A program made the position numbers and the translations under genes. From Mucilaginibacter sp. (GTDB lineage: Bacteria > Bacteroidota > Bacteroidia > Sphingobacteriales > Sphingobacteriaceae): a stretch of DNA of 64,000 bases. Shown here piece after piece: positions 30,282-39,700 of this stretch (position 1 is its first letter; every line of letters begins with the position of its first letter). The notes below the pieces were generated by a model. The model did no database searches. It saw nothing but the letters and a program-made list of their open reading frames with translations, and had not been told where the DNA came from. The DNA lies in NCBI RefSeq assembly GCF_028287845.1, contig NZ_JAQBOW010000154.1, positions 1 to 64,000 on the forward strand. The letters run 5' to 3'.

Positions 30282-30361
30282 ACCAGATAAAACTGCCGGG
30301 TAAGTTTATTGAGCGCAAACAACAGGATAAAACCTGTTATATACAGTTAATAATATAAACC

Positions 30362-31141
30362 ATGGCAGAAGAGATTATTATACCCGGCTGGAGAAAATGG
30401 CTGGAAGACATTGGCGAACAGGTGTCATTTTTTACCCGTTTCCTCAGAAATATTTTTGTTGGCGGTTTTGAATGGTCTGAGTTTGTAAGGCAATGTTATG
30501 AAATAGGTTACCGGTCATTAATGCTGGTTGGTATTACCTCCTTTATAATGGGTGTGGTTTTAATAGTACAATTAAGGCCCACCCTTGTAGCGTTTGGTGC
30601 GGCAAGCATGCTGCCCAAAACCCTTTCTGTATCTTTTGTTCGCGAAATTGGCCCGGTTATCATTGCCATTATATGTGCCGGTAAAATAGCCTCAAGTATT
30701 GGTGCCGAATTAGGTAGCATGAAGGTTTCGGAACAATTGGATGCTATGGATGTATCCGGGGCCAATCCGCTGCAGTATCTGGTTGTTACGCGCATACTGG
30801 CAACAACCATAATGGTACCCATATTATCTGTATTAGGCGATGTAATAGGCTTGTTTGGGGGATTCCTTGCTCTAAACCTTCGAGACCATATCAGCCTATC
30901 GCTATACGCTACCAAAGTAGTAGCCTCTCTTGATTATACTGACTTCTTGCCGGCGTTTATAAAAACTATATTTTTTGGCCTGGCCATTGGTTTTGTAGGT
31001 TGCTATAAAGGCTTCCACTCCAGTAAAGGCACAGAAAGCGTTGGATTGGCTGCAAATTCGGCAGTGGTTACCGCATCGCTGTGGATATTTGTTATTGATG
31101 CCATTGCCGTACAAATAACCAGTTTGTTATTTTATAAATAG
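30362..31141 (+). CDS. mlaE: MlaE-family ABC transporter permease
   Basis: REIGPVIIAIICAGKIASSIGAELGSMKVSEQLDAMDVSG. Confidence 0.95.
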   Translation: MAEEIIIPGWRKWLEDIGEQVSFFTRFLRNIFVGGFEWSEFVRQCYEIGYRSLMLVGITSFIMGVVLIVQLRPTLVAFGAASMLPKTLSVSFVREIGPVIIAIICAGKIASSIGAELGSMKVSEQLDAMDVSGANPLQYLVVTRILATTIMVPILSVLGDVIGLFGGFLALNLRDHISLSLYATKVVASLDYTDFLPAFIKTIFFGLAIGFVGCYKGFHSSKGTESVGLAANSAVVTASLWIFVIDAIAVQITSLLFYK

Positions 31142-31143
31142 TT

Positions 31144-31929
31144 ATGGAAGAAGAAAAAACAATAGCTGAGTTCAAACAAATCAAAGGCAAAAATGAGGTG
31201 GTTATTGAGATAAAAGGCCTTAAAAAAGCATTTGGAAGCAAAGAGGTTTTAAAGGATATAAATCTGGATGTAAAACGTGGTGAGAACGTAGTGGTTTTAG
31301 GCCGGTCGGGAGTAGGAAAATCAGTTTTGATAGAATGTATAGTGGGGATGCTTATACCAGATGGCGGTACATTAAAGGTATTGGGAGTTGAGGTTGCCGA
31401 AATGGGCGATAAAGAATTAAAAGAGCTGCGGATGAAGATCGGCTTCCTGTTTCAAAGCGGGGCCCTGTATGATTCCATGACGGTTAGAGAAAACCTGGAA
31501 TTTCCATTAACAAGGGTGTTAAAAATAGACGACCAGGCCGAACTTGATAAGCGGGTTGAAGAGGTTCTGGATAGCGTGGGCCTGGAAGAAGCGATTGATA
31601 AGTTGCCGTCTGACCTGTCTGGCGGTATGCGCAAAAGAGCCGGTCTGGCACGTACGCTTATTATAAAACCAGAGATCATGCTTTATGATGAGCCCACTAC
31701 GGGCCTCGACCCAATCACCTCGCGCGAGATAAGCGAACTGATATTAAACATGCAAAAAAAATATAAAACAACATCAATAATTATTACGCACGATATGGAA
31801 TGCGCACGCATTACGGCAGACCGTGTAGTAATTATGGACGATGGGAAATATATAGAAGAAGGCACTTTTGATAGCCTGAAAAAATCAAAAAACAAAATTG
31901 TACAATCATTTTTTAGAGATATATCATGA
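31144..31929 (+). CDS. mlaF: MlaF-family ABC transporter ATP-binding protein
   Basis: GRSGVGKSVLIECIVGM, LSGGMRKRAGLARTL, YDEPTTGLDP. Confidence 0.95.
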   Translation: MEEEKTIAEFKQIKGKNEVVIEIKGLKKAFGSKEVLKDINLDVKRGENVVVLGRSGVGKSVLIECIVGMLIPDGGTLKVLGVEVAEMGDKELKELRMKIGFLFQSGALYDSMTVRENLEFPLTRVLKIDDQAELDKRVEEVLDSVGLEEAIDKLPSDLSGGMRKRAGLARTLIIKPEIMLYDEPTTGLDPITSREISELILNMQKKYKTTSIIITHDMECARITADRVVIMDDGKYIEEGTFDSLKKSKNKIVQSFFRDIS

Positions 31930-32684
31930 AAACGACTTCTTCACAGAAATTAAAAATAGGGTTATTTACTTTTATTGGCCTGTTGGTGCTAATAGCGGCA
32001 GTGTTTTTTATAGGCAATCAAAAAAGCCTGTTCAGCGCGACTTTTAAGATAAACGGCGTGTTTAAAAACGTAAATGGCTTACAGATAGGCAATAACGTCC
32101 GCTTTGCCGGCATAAATGTTGGAGTCGTTAATGATATTGAAATTATTAACGATACCGCTGTGAGAGTCGTACTAAATATTAACGATGAGGTAAAAAAATT
32201 CATGAAAAAAGACTCGAAAATGAGTATTGGCAGCGACGGTTTAATGGGCGATAAACTGGTTGTGTTGATGCCGGGCGGTGCAGCAGCAACTGCGATGGTA
32301 AAAGATGGCGATCGGATAAATTCCGTTAACCCGGTTGATGTGGACAAGATAGTTGCTAAATTAACCAAAATAGAAGATGACGCGGGTTCGCTTATTGATA
32401 ACATGGCGCAAATAGTAGCTAAAATAAATACGGGCAAGGGTAGCCTGAGCCGGTTATTAAATAATGATAAGATGGCGCGCGAAATGGAGAAGACGGTTAC
32501 GCAGGCAAAAACAACTATGCAAAATGTACATAAAACCAGTGCTACATTAAATGAGGACCTAAAAGCCGCCCAGGGCAACTTCCTGTTAAAAGGATTTTTT
32601 AATAAAAAGAAAAAAGCAGCTAAAGCAAAACAAGACTCTATAAAGAAAATTCAGGATGATGCCCAAAAGCCGCAAAAGCAATAA
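31926..32684 (+). CDS. mlaD: MlaD/MCE domain protein
   Basis: TM then FKNVNGLQIGNNVRFAGINVGVVNDIEI. Confidence 0.93.
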   Translation: MKTTSSQKLKIGLFTFIGLLVLIAAVFFIGNQKSLFSATFKINGVFKNVNGLQIGNNVRFAGINVGVVNDIEIINDTAVRVVLNINDEVKKFMKKDSKMSIGSDGLMGDKLVVLMPGGAAATAMVKDGDRINSVNPVDVDKIVAKLTKIEDDAGSLIDNMAQIVAKINTGKGSLSRLLNNDKMAREMEKTVTQAKTTMQNVHKTSATLNEDLKAAQGNFLLKGFFNKKKKAAKAKQDSIKKIQDDAQKPQKQ

Positions 32685-32735
32685 ACGGAAAGATACTATA
32701 GGCTTAATAGAATGGGATTAATTGTTTATATTTAG

Positions 32736-32749
32736 ACTGATTAATCAGT
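32736..32749. promoter_or_regulatory. Perfect palindrome upstream of TetR gene (candidate operator)
   Basis: ACTGATTAATCAGT, 7 bp before the TTG start. Confidence 0.7.
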
Positions 32750-32756
32750 TTGTAAA

Positions 32757-33323
32757 TTGGACAAGAAACAACAAATCCTATCTGCCGCACTGCGTTTATT
32801 TGTAGCGAATGGTTTTGACGGAACCCCAACTGCTAAAATAGCAATAGAAGCTGCGGTTGCAAACGGTACTTTGTTTTACCACTATAAAACAAAAGAAGAA
32901 TTAATAGTTGCCCTTTATAATCAATTAAAAGAAGAGCAGGCTAACTATATATTGCCAATTATAACCGGCTCGGGCTTTATAACAGACAAATTCAGGGATA
33001 TTTTTATCCACTCGGTTCATTGGGCGCTTAGCAATCCGGATAAATTTTATTATATCCAGCAATTCAATTTTTCTCCGCATTTAGCTGTAGTTCCAAAGCA
33101 GGTGTTGAAACAACAGACAATAATATATGAGAATTTTATTGAAGAAGGCATAAAAAGAAAATTGCTGAAACAGCAAGATCCAGAACTTATCATCGCATTA
33201 TTTAATGGCCAGGTGTATGGCATTTACCACTATCTTACATCTGCTGAATTCACTCCCGCTTTGCGTGAAAAAACAATTAATGAAAGCTATGAAATGGTTT
33301 GGGATATGATGAAGTATATGTAA
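32757..33323 (+). CDS. TetR/AcrR family regulator (TTG start)
   Basis: QQILSAALRLFVANGFDGTPTAKIAIEAAVANGTLFYHYKTKEELI. Confidence 0.93.
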   Translation: MDKKQQILSAALRLFVANGFDGTPTAKIAIEAAVANGTLFYHYKTKEELIVALYNQLKEEQANYILPIITGSGFITDKFRDIFIHSVHWALSNPDKFYYIQQFNFSPHLAVVPKQVLKQQTIIYENFIEEGIKRKLLKQQDPELIIALFNGQVYGIYHYLTSAEFTPALREKTINESYEMVWDMMKYM

Positions 33324-33370
33324 ACAACTTTTCTTTTAAAAAAATGTGGAGCAACCAGTCATTAGTAAAC

Positions 33371-33404
33371 AAAAAAGACTAACCACATTTGGTTAGTCTT
33401 TTTT
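33371..33404. terminator. Bidirectional Rho-independent terminator
   Basis: aaaaaagactaacc-acattt-ggttagtctttttt between convergent genes. Confidence 0.93.
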
Positions 33405-33420
33405 GTTTAGTTTGTTAAGC

Positions 33421-33933
33421 TTAAAGCTGGCTGGTAATAGCCGGATCTAAAGGAGTAACCTTTGAACGGTAACGGTGTATTAGCTTGCCATTTTCATCTA
33501 TCAAGAATTTCTCGAAGTTCCATTTAATGTCGCCGGTAAAATCAGGGTTTTCCGCGCTGGTTAAATATTGGAATAATGGATCAATATCCAAACCTAATAC
33601 GCTCACCTTGCCGCTCATTGGGAAAGTAACTGAAAAATTATCATGGCAAAATGATTTAATATCCTGATTAGTGCCCGGCTCTTGTCCGCCAAAATTATTA
33701 GCCGGGAAACCTACTACTACTACTTTATCTTTATAAAGCTCTGCAAGCTTCTCCAATTCTTTATACTGTGGGGTAAACCCGCATTTTGAAGCGGTGTTAA
33801 CGATCAATAATTTTTTGCCTTTGTATTTTAACAGCGAGAAGTTTTTACCATCAATGGTTTTCAATTTAAAGTCATAAACTGATGACGCGCTCGTTACAAA
33901 CAACAGGGCGAATATTAATGCTATTGTTTTCAT
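33421..33933 (-). CDS. Glutathione peroxidase family protein
   Basis: KLLIVNTASKCGFTPQYKELEKLAELY, FPANNFGGQEPGTNQDIKSFC, WNFEKFLID. Confidence 0.93.
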   Translation of the reverse strand: MKTIALIFALLFVTSASSVYDFKLKTIDGKNFSLLKYKGKKLLIVNTASKCGFTPQYKELEKLAELYKDKVVVVGFPANNFGGQEPGTNQDIKSFCHDNFSVTFPMSGKVSVLGLDIDPLFQYLTSAENPDFTGDIKWNFEKFLIDENGKLIHRYRSKVTPLDPAITSQL

Positions 33934-33982
33934 TTCGTTTTATAATTAGTTGGGAGATAAATATTTTAAGTAAAATTAAAGA

Positions 33983-34408
33983 TTAAAAAGGCCGTTTTCC
34001 AAGATAGTAGTCTTCTTTTTCTGTCATTTTTTTCTTAGCAGCAGGGGTTTTGTCTTTATAGCCCAATAAGTGTAATACGCCATGTATAATTACACGGTCT
34101 AATTCATCAGTTACAGACACGCTAAAGCCGGCAGCATTTTCGCGGATGCGGGGTATAGAAATAAAAATATCCCCTCTTATCTCACCCTTGTCTACCGAAT
34201 TATCAAACGTAATAATATCGGTATAGGTGTCATGATCCAAATATTTCTGATTAATCTTCAGCAAATATGCATCCGAACAAAATACAAAAACAAGCTCCTG
34301 TAAGGTAAAACCTTCGGCAACGATGGTTTGATTTATCCACTGCCGTATTTTGGTTTTGTTTTTTAGCGTGTAGGTTATATCCTCTTCAAAAAACTGTATA
34401 GCCGGCAT
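33983..34408 (-). CDS. ybeY: rRNA maturation RNase YbeY
   Basis: YTDIITFD, GDIFISIPRI, VIHGVLHLLGYKDKTPA (HGxLHLxGxD-like). Confidence 0.95.
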   Translation of the reverse strand: MPAIQFFEEDITYTLKNKTKIRQWINQTIVAEGFTLQELVFVFCSDAYLLKINQKYLDHDTYTDIITFDNSVDKGEIRGDIFISIPRIRENAAGFSVSVTDELDRVIIHGVLHLLGYKDKTPAAKKKMTEKEDYYLGKRPF

Positions 34409-34836
34409 TATAATTTAAATAGCAGTTCAACCTCGTTGCCTTTTGTATTAAACACGCATTGATCTGCCAGATGCTTAACTATAAACACGCCGCGGCCGGT
34501 TAATTTTTCTAAGTTTTCCTCGGCTGTTGGATCTGCCAGGTGAACATAGTCAAATCCTTCACCTTCATCGGTAATGGTCCAAATAGTACGTTTGGCATCA
34601 ACCTCAACATTTACAATAACCTTTTTATTTGGGTCTAATTTATTGCCATGTATAATTGCATTAATAACAACTTCATTTAAACAAGTCATCATGTTAGCAA
34701 AAATGTCATCACTAATCTGATATTTATCGGCAATTTCTTCTATCAAATTTTCCAATAAGGTTACACTCTCCCGTGCAGACGGTAGCTGTAAAGTATATAG
34801 GTCAGTGGTTTGAATAGGCGCTTGCTCCATTATCAT
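34408..34836 (-). CDS. ATP-binding anti-sigma regulatory (RsbW-like HATPase)
   Basis: LNEVVINAIIHGN, DEGEGFDY, GRGVFIVKHLAD. Confidence 0.9.
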   Translation of the reverse strand: MIMEQAPIQTTDLYTLQLPSARESVTLLENLIEEIADKYQISDDIFANMMTCLNEVVINAIIHGNKLDPNKKVIVNVEVDAKRTIWTITDEGEGFDYVHLADPTAEENLEKLTGRGVFIVKHLADQCVFNTKGNEVELLFKL

Positions 34837-37800
34837 TTTGAATTAAGTTGGTCAAAATAAGATTTTATTTTCTGTTTATAATACAAATTTAGCGCCGGGG
34901 ACACAGTTCTAACCTGTTCAGTCTGTTTTTGTTTTACTTGTTGGTAGTCTTGTAACGCTTTTATGTAGCCTGGCGGCAAATCCCTACCCACATGGCTTTC
35001 GCGTTGCTTATCCTGCTCCCGCTCCTGTTCGGCCTTCTCGGCTTCCAAAAGTCGGGTCTGTATTTGCTGCTGACGTTTCAACGCTTCATCTGTTATTCTC
35101 CTGTTTACGAGATCCCTCTCAGTTTGTTCCATTTGCTGCGATATTTTATCAGCATCCTTCACGCCCGAGCCGCCCTCTTTGCTTTGTTCATTATTAATTT
35201 GTTGCAATGATTGGCGTATCATTTGCTGCTCACGAGCCATTTTAGCCAGCTGTTCGCTCATTTGCCCTCGCTGGCTTTGCCCCTGTGGCGTATTGCCCTG
35301 TTGCTGCATTTGATCGCGCATTTTTTGCATGTTCTGCGTTAGTTTTTCCTGCATTTGCCGTAATTGCGAAACCGACATTTGCTTCGATTTTCCCTTGCCG
35401 CCTTTAGCATTCATTTTGGCCTGCAATTGTGCAAGCGCATCGCTTAACATTAATGCCAGGTTGTTCATGGATGTCATAGCATACTGTTGGTCGCGGTTAG
35501 CCTCGGCGGTGCGTCTGTCTCCCAAATACTCCAGCGATGCATCAACGTGGCTATTTATTGCTGTAATTTCGCGGTTAACGGTTGATTGTATTTGCGGTAT
35601 ACGTTTGCTCAGCGAAAATAGGCTGTCTTCGGCGGTTTTCAAATTATCCTTTATGTTTTTTTGACTTTGAGCCAATGTAATATAATTGGGGTCGGCCTGG
35701 CTGGTGTTTCTCAGTGTTTGCATCACCTTTTCCTGGTCGAACGAGCTGTTTATCAAACTCTTTAATAATTCGCGTAGCTGCCGGGCATCAACTTCGGTTT
35801 CTTTTTCATCCTGTTCCTGCTGTTCCTGCTCCATTTTTTGGGCAAGCTGCTGCATTTGATTGGCAGATTGTTTTTGCGATTGCGACGCTTTTGATTTATT
35901 ATTCTTTGATAACTGATCTGAACTTTGGTTCATCTGATCTTCAATGTTTTTCTCGTCGGCCTCCGGGTTTTTAAAATCTTGTTTGGCCGCCTGGTCGGTA
36001 TTTTTATCCAGGTCCTTTAGTGATTTTTCTAAATTTTCAAACTCCTTGTTCAGGTTTTGCTGCTGTTGCTGTAACCGGTCCTTGTCTGACTCGGGCTGCT
36101 GGGTTTCGTCACTTAATTTCTGTTGTTTCTCTGCCAGCTGTTTTAACTGGTTAATGTGTTGATTTAGCTTTTGATCAAACTCCAGCTTTTTATATAAGTT
36201 AAGCATTCGGTCAAGCTCTTTTTTAAGAGACTTATTATCCATCTGCATTTTTGATAGTTCATTACGCGTGCCATCCTTTTGATCCTGCTGCAATAATTGC
36301 TGTAGTTTTTGCAACAGCTCTTTGGTTTTAGGATCAAGTACGTTATTTAACAGGTCCTCTATTTGTTTTTGTTCTGCTAACAACTCCTTGTTTTGGGGTT
36401 CGTTTTCGCGGCGGTTATACAGGTTCCTTTTATTCTCTTCCTGTATTTGTTTAACCAATTCATCTAATTCTTTCCGTTTTTGCAACAAGTCTTCCACCTG
36501 TTTTTTTTCATCGAAAGAAAGATTGTTTTTATTTAATAAAACCTGATCAAGCTTTTTCGAGTCGCGCTCTATTTGGTCGGCCAGTTTAATAGCCGATTGC
36601 ATTTTTTGCTTAACACCGGTAGTGCCCGAATTTAATTCATCTCTTAATGCTTGCGCATCGGGTACATTCAGCGTGCGCTCGGGCGTGCGTGCTTTTTTTG
36701 GGCCGCTTACCCCATCATTATCGGCTACCTCGAAAAAATAGGTTACCTGGTCGCCGGGTTTTATGCCCAGTTCCTTCAAATTCCAGAAATAAAAGAAATC
36801 TGCTAATGTTTGATTCAGATCGGCCTTAACCGATTTAACAATTTCATGTTCATTGCTTTTGTCGCCGGCTGCGCCAACTTTATAATGAAAGGTTAATGAA
36901 GTAAAGCCATGATCGTCCTGTATTTTACCATTAAAGTAAAAAGCGCGCATGCTAACGGAATCCGGTTTTTCCTGCACATCAATAGATGGCGGCTCATCAG
37001 CAACAATATTAATGCGGTATGAGGCCGAATCACTTTGTGTAACAACAGCGTTTACCGGGCTTAATTTATAGGCCGACGGCTTAATAATCCGTTCGTTATG
37101 CTCAAAAAGATCATTGCTAACCGGGGCTAAGGAAAGTTTACTATCGTTCATTTCGAACATTAAACCTGTTGCATTTTGCGTATGAAACTTCCAGGCAACA
37201 GTTGTGCCGGCAGGGATGGTCAGGTCGCCGGCATTGGGTAAGGCCTCTGTTTTTTTATGCAGGTAAGCCGGATATTGCAGCTCTACATCAAAATGTAATA
37301 ATGACGGGCGCAGATTAACCTTAATTTCATAAGGAGCAGATATAAAACCATTGCCCACCAACCGGAACGATGTATTTTGTTGCAGATTGGTAAACAGGTA
37401 ATGAAACTTGCTTACATTTTCCTTGTCAAGCTTAAAGGTATTATTGGCGGTTTCTACATAAACATCAGCCGGAAGCTGGTTGCCTTGCAATTTTAGCTCC
37501 AATTTCAGGTCCTCGCCTTGTACAGCCGATAGCCTTTGGTTCAACACTACAAACTGAAACGGCGCCACGGGTGCAAAATATTCGTTATGGCGGATGATCT
37601 TTTTAGTGCTTTCTGTTAAAATTGATGGAGCCGCCAGGCCAATAATAATTATTATAGCTATAGGGGTTAGTATCCATTTAAGGTATTTAGAATTTTCTTT
37701 TATGTTGATAGCAGACGGAAAACGTACCGGCTTTAAGTTTTGAATCTTTTGGTCGATGCCGGCTTCTATGAGTTCGCGGTGCAGGGCATCCTCGCCGGCA

Positions 37801-38159
37801 AGTTTTTTAAGCTGCAGCGTATTCAACAGTTTATCATTTACATCGCTAAAATGTTTGCCTATAATTTCGGCGGCTTCATCATGCGTTAGGGTTTTGCTCA
37901 GTTGAAGCCATGCCAATAATGACGGGATAACCAGCCAGCATAATAAACCCAGGTTAAGCAGGATAAAACCATAAAATAAAACACTGCGAAAAAACGAATT
38001 GAAATTGCCAAAATACTCGCTCAGCGTAATAACTACGTAAGCCGAAAACAGGCCCGCGCCCAAAAATATCAATCCCCTTAACAGGTTGTTTAAATAAAAC
38101 TTCCTGGTAAAAGTATTGATCTTAGCGATCAGTATATCGTAGTTTTCTGATTGGGTCAT
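34833..38159 (-). CDS. DUF4175 family membrane/coiled-coil protein
   Basis: N-terminal TMs, very long Q/K-rich helical C-terminus. Confidence 0.85.
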   Translation of the reverse strand: MTQSENYDILIAKINTFTRKFYLNNLLRGLIFLGAGLFSAYVVITLSEYFGNFNSFFRSVLFYGFILLNLGLLCWLVIPSLLAWLQLSKTLTHDEAAEIIGKHFSDVNDKLLNTLQLKKLAGEDALHRELIEAGIDQKIQNLKPVRFPSAINIKENSKYLKWILTPIAIIIIIGLAAPSILTESTKKIIRHNEYFAPVAPFQFVVLNQRLSAVQGEDLKLELKLQGNQLPADVYVETANNTFKLDKENVSKFHYLFTNLQQNTSFRLVGNGFISAPYEIKVNLRPSLLHFDVELQYPAYLHKKTEALPNAGDLTIPAGTTVAWKFHTQNATGLMFEMNDSKLSLAPVSNDLFEHNERIIKPSAYKLSPVNAVVTQSDSASYRINIVADEPPSIDVQEKPDSVSMRAFYFNGKIQDDHGFTSLTFHYKVGAAGDKSNEHEIVKSVKADLNQTLADFFYFWNLKELGIKPGDQVTYFFEVADNDGVSGPKKARTPERTLNVPDAQALRDELNSGTTGVKQKMQSAIKLADQIERDSKKLDQVLLNKNNLSFDEKKQVEDLLQKRKELDELVKQIQEENKRNLYNRRENEPQNKELLAEQKQIEDLLNNVLDPKTKELLQKLQQLLQQDQKDGTRNELSKMQMDNKSLKKELDRMLNLYKKLEFDQKLNQHINQLKQLAEKQQKLSDETQQPESDKDRLQQQQQNLNKEFENLEKSLKDLDKNTDQAAKQDFKNPEADEKNIEDQMNQSSDQLSKNNKSKASQSQKQSANQMQQLAQKMEQEQQEQDEKETEVDARQLRELLKSLINSSFDQEKVMQTLRNTSQADPNYITLAQSQKNIKDNLKTAEDSLFSLSKRIPQIQSTVNREITAINSHVDASLEYLGDRRTAEANRDQQYAMTSMNNLALMLSDALAQLQAKMNAKGGKGKSKQMSVSQLRQMQEKLTQNMQKMRDQMQQQGNTPQGQSQRGQMSEQLAKMAREQQMIRQSLQQINNEQSKEGGSGVKDADKISQQMEQTERDLVNRRITDEALKRQQQIQTRLLEAEKAEQEREQDKQRESHVGRDLPPGYIKALQDYQQVKQKQTEQVRTVSPALNLYYKQKIKSYFDQLNSK

Positions 38160-38360
38160 AAATTGCCATCATTAAAATACCGGTATTTAATATTTAAACG
38201 CAAAAAGTATAATAAATTATGCGTTAAATGTTAAATCGGGAAACTAATATAAGGAAAATAAGAAGCTGATAGGTAACAAATTAGATGAATTGCTTATATT
38301 TATGTTATTAACCACCCGTATGCCCATTTCTGGCCTGTTTTATTATTATATTTAAACATA

Positions 38361-38846
38361 ATGGCAAGAGAAGATAATGCCGACCTCTTATTATTTCTGC
38401 GCCCGTTCACCCCAAGGATACAGGAGTTAACCCTATGGCTGCGCGATTTTGTGTGGGACCTTTATCCCGAATGCAATGAGTTGATCTATGATAACTATAA
38501 CGCCCTGGCCTTTGGCTGGTCGCCGTCTCATATATTGGGCGATACCTTTTGCTCTATTGCTGTGTTTAATGATAAGTATGTGCACTTTGGGTTTTACTGG
38601 GGATCAAAAATTGCCGATCCCGAAAAAATTTTATTAGGTAACGGCAGCCAGTATCGCTACATCATTATCAAAGAAAAAGAGGATCTGCCGCAAGATTACA
38701 TAAAAAAGCTAATGGCCGATGCTTATGCGTTTTCGGTTGATAAAGCGAAAGACTTAACCAAAGCGCCTAAGGGAACAACCATAACCAAATCTATATCGCC
38801 GGTAAAAAAACGGCCGGGGATGATGCCGCCAAAGAAAAAGAAATAG
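38361..38846 (+). CDS. DUF1801 domain-containing protein
   Basis: LTLWLRDFVWDLYPECNELIYDNYNALAFGWSPS. Confidence 0.8.
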   Translation: MAREDNADLLLFLRPFTPRIQELTLWLRDFVWDLYPECNELIYDNYNALAFGWSPSHILGDTFCSIAVFNDKYVHFGFYWGSKIADPEKILLGNGSQYRYIIIKEKEDLPQDYIKKLMADAYAFSVDKAKDLTKAPKGTTITKSISPVKKRPGMMPPKKKK

Positions 38847-38867
38847 TACTGTTTTTTTAAAAAAAAA

Positions 38868-39064
38868 GTGTTTCATCAGGTGTTTCACCCTGAATTTGCA
38901 AAAATCAACAAAATAGCATAAAGTGCTTATTGTAAGCTATTTATATATGTTTGCCTAAAGTGCTTGTACTGTTTCAAAGTGTTTCACTCATTTTGTCAAG
39001 TTGCTATTTATCAATAGGTTAACCTAAAAAAGTGTTTCATGCGTTTCATTTTTTTGTGAAACAC
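38868..39064. repeat. Intergenic cluster of GTGTTTCA / TGAAACAC octamers
   Basis: GTGTTTCA at 38868, 38880, 38979, 39032; reverse complement at 39057. Confidence 0.75.
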
Positions 39065-39181
39065 TACATCTTTTTTTTAATACACCAAACCACTATTGTA
39101 CCGGTAGGATACACAACAAGAAACTACTATAAATAGGTTTGCAAAATTACCTTAACATGTCATTTTTGCCTGAGCAACACC

Positions 39182-39198
39182 TTACCTTTGTAAGGTAA
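39182..39198. promoter_or_regulatory. Candidate MarR operator overlapping a Bacteroidota -7 box
   Basis: TTACCTT-TGT-AAGGTAA perfect palindrome; TAccTTTG at 39183-39190 fits TAnnTTTG. Confidence 0.7.
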
Positions 39199-39221
39199 AC
39201 TTATTAGTTTGTCTTACAATA

Positions 39222-39656
39222 ATGGATAACAAAAACTTAGAATTTGTTTCAGACCTACGCACCGTGGTAGGCCGCTTAATTAAAAAGCTTCGAAAAGAGT
39301 CTACCACCGGACAGCAGCTCTCCCTTACAGAGCGCTCGGTGCTTTTTTTATTATTGCAGCACAAAGAAATGCTACCGAGTGAATTGGCGGCAATGGAAAA
39401 GATCACCAATCAATCTATGTCGGGCATATTGGCTCATTTGTTTGAGTTGAATTATATCACCCGTACCGCATCAGCTATTGATAAACGAAAAGTGCTGATC
39501 ACCTTAACAGAAAAAGGCGAACAGACGCTGTTGCAGGTACGCAATGAGCGCGACCAATGGCTCACCAAAGCAATCCAGACAACCTGTACAAAAGAGGAGC
39601 AGGAATTATTAAAAAAAGCCATCGGGCCATTAACAAAATTAGTCGACTTTGAATGA
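39222..39656 (+). CDS. MarR family transcriptional regulator
   Basis: SLTERSVLFLLLQHKEMLPSELAAMEKITNQSMSGILAHLFELNYITRTASAIDKRKVLITLTEKG. Confidence 0.93.
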   Translation: MDNKNLEFVSDLRTVVGRLIKKLRKESTTGQQLSLTERSVLFLLLQHKEMLPSELAAMEKITNQSMSGILAHLFELNYITRTASAIDKRKVLITLTEKGEQTLLQVRNERDQWLTKAIQTTCTKEEQELLKKAIGPLTKLVDFE

Positions 39657-39700
39657 TCTGCAAATAGGTTTACACTTAAAAAGGATCAAGGATTTTATAC

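Noticed and set aside
32018-32578. 186-aa - strand ORF
   Set aside because: Antisense to mlaD; no independent support.
34833-38159. Q/K-rich low-complexity stretch as possible repeat element
   Set aside because: Ordinary coiled-coil composition of a DUF4175 protein.
38868-39064. Possible CRISPR array (recurring octamers)
   Set aside because: Repeats are only 8 bp, irregularly spaced and on both strands; no cas genes nearby.
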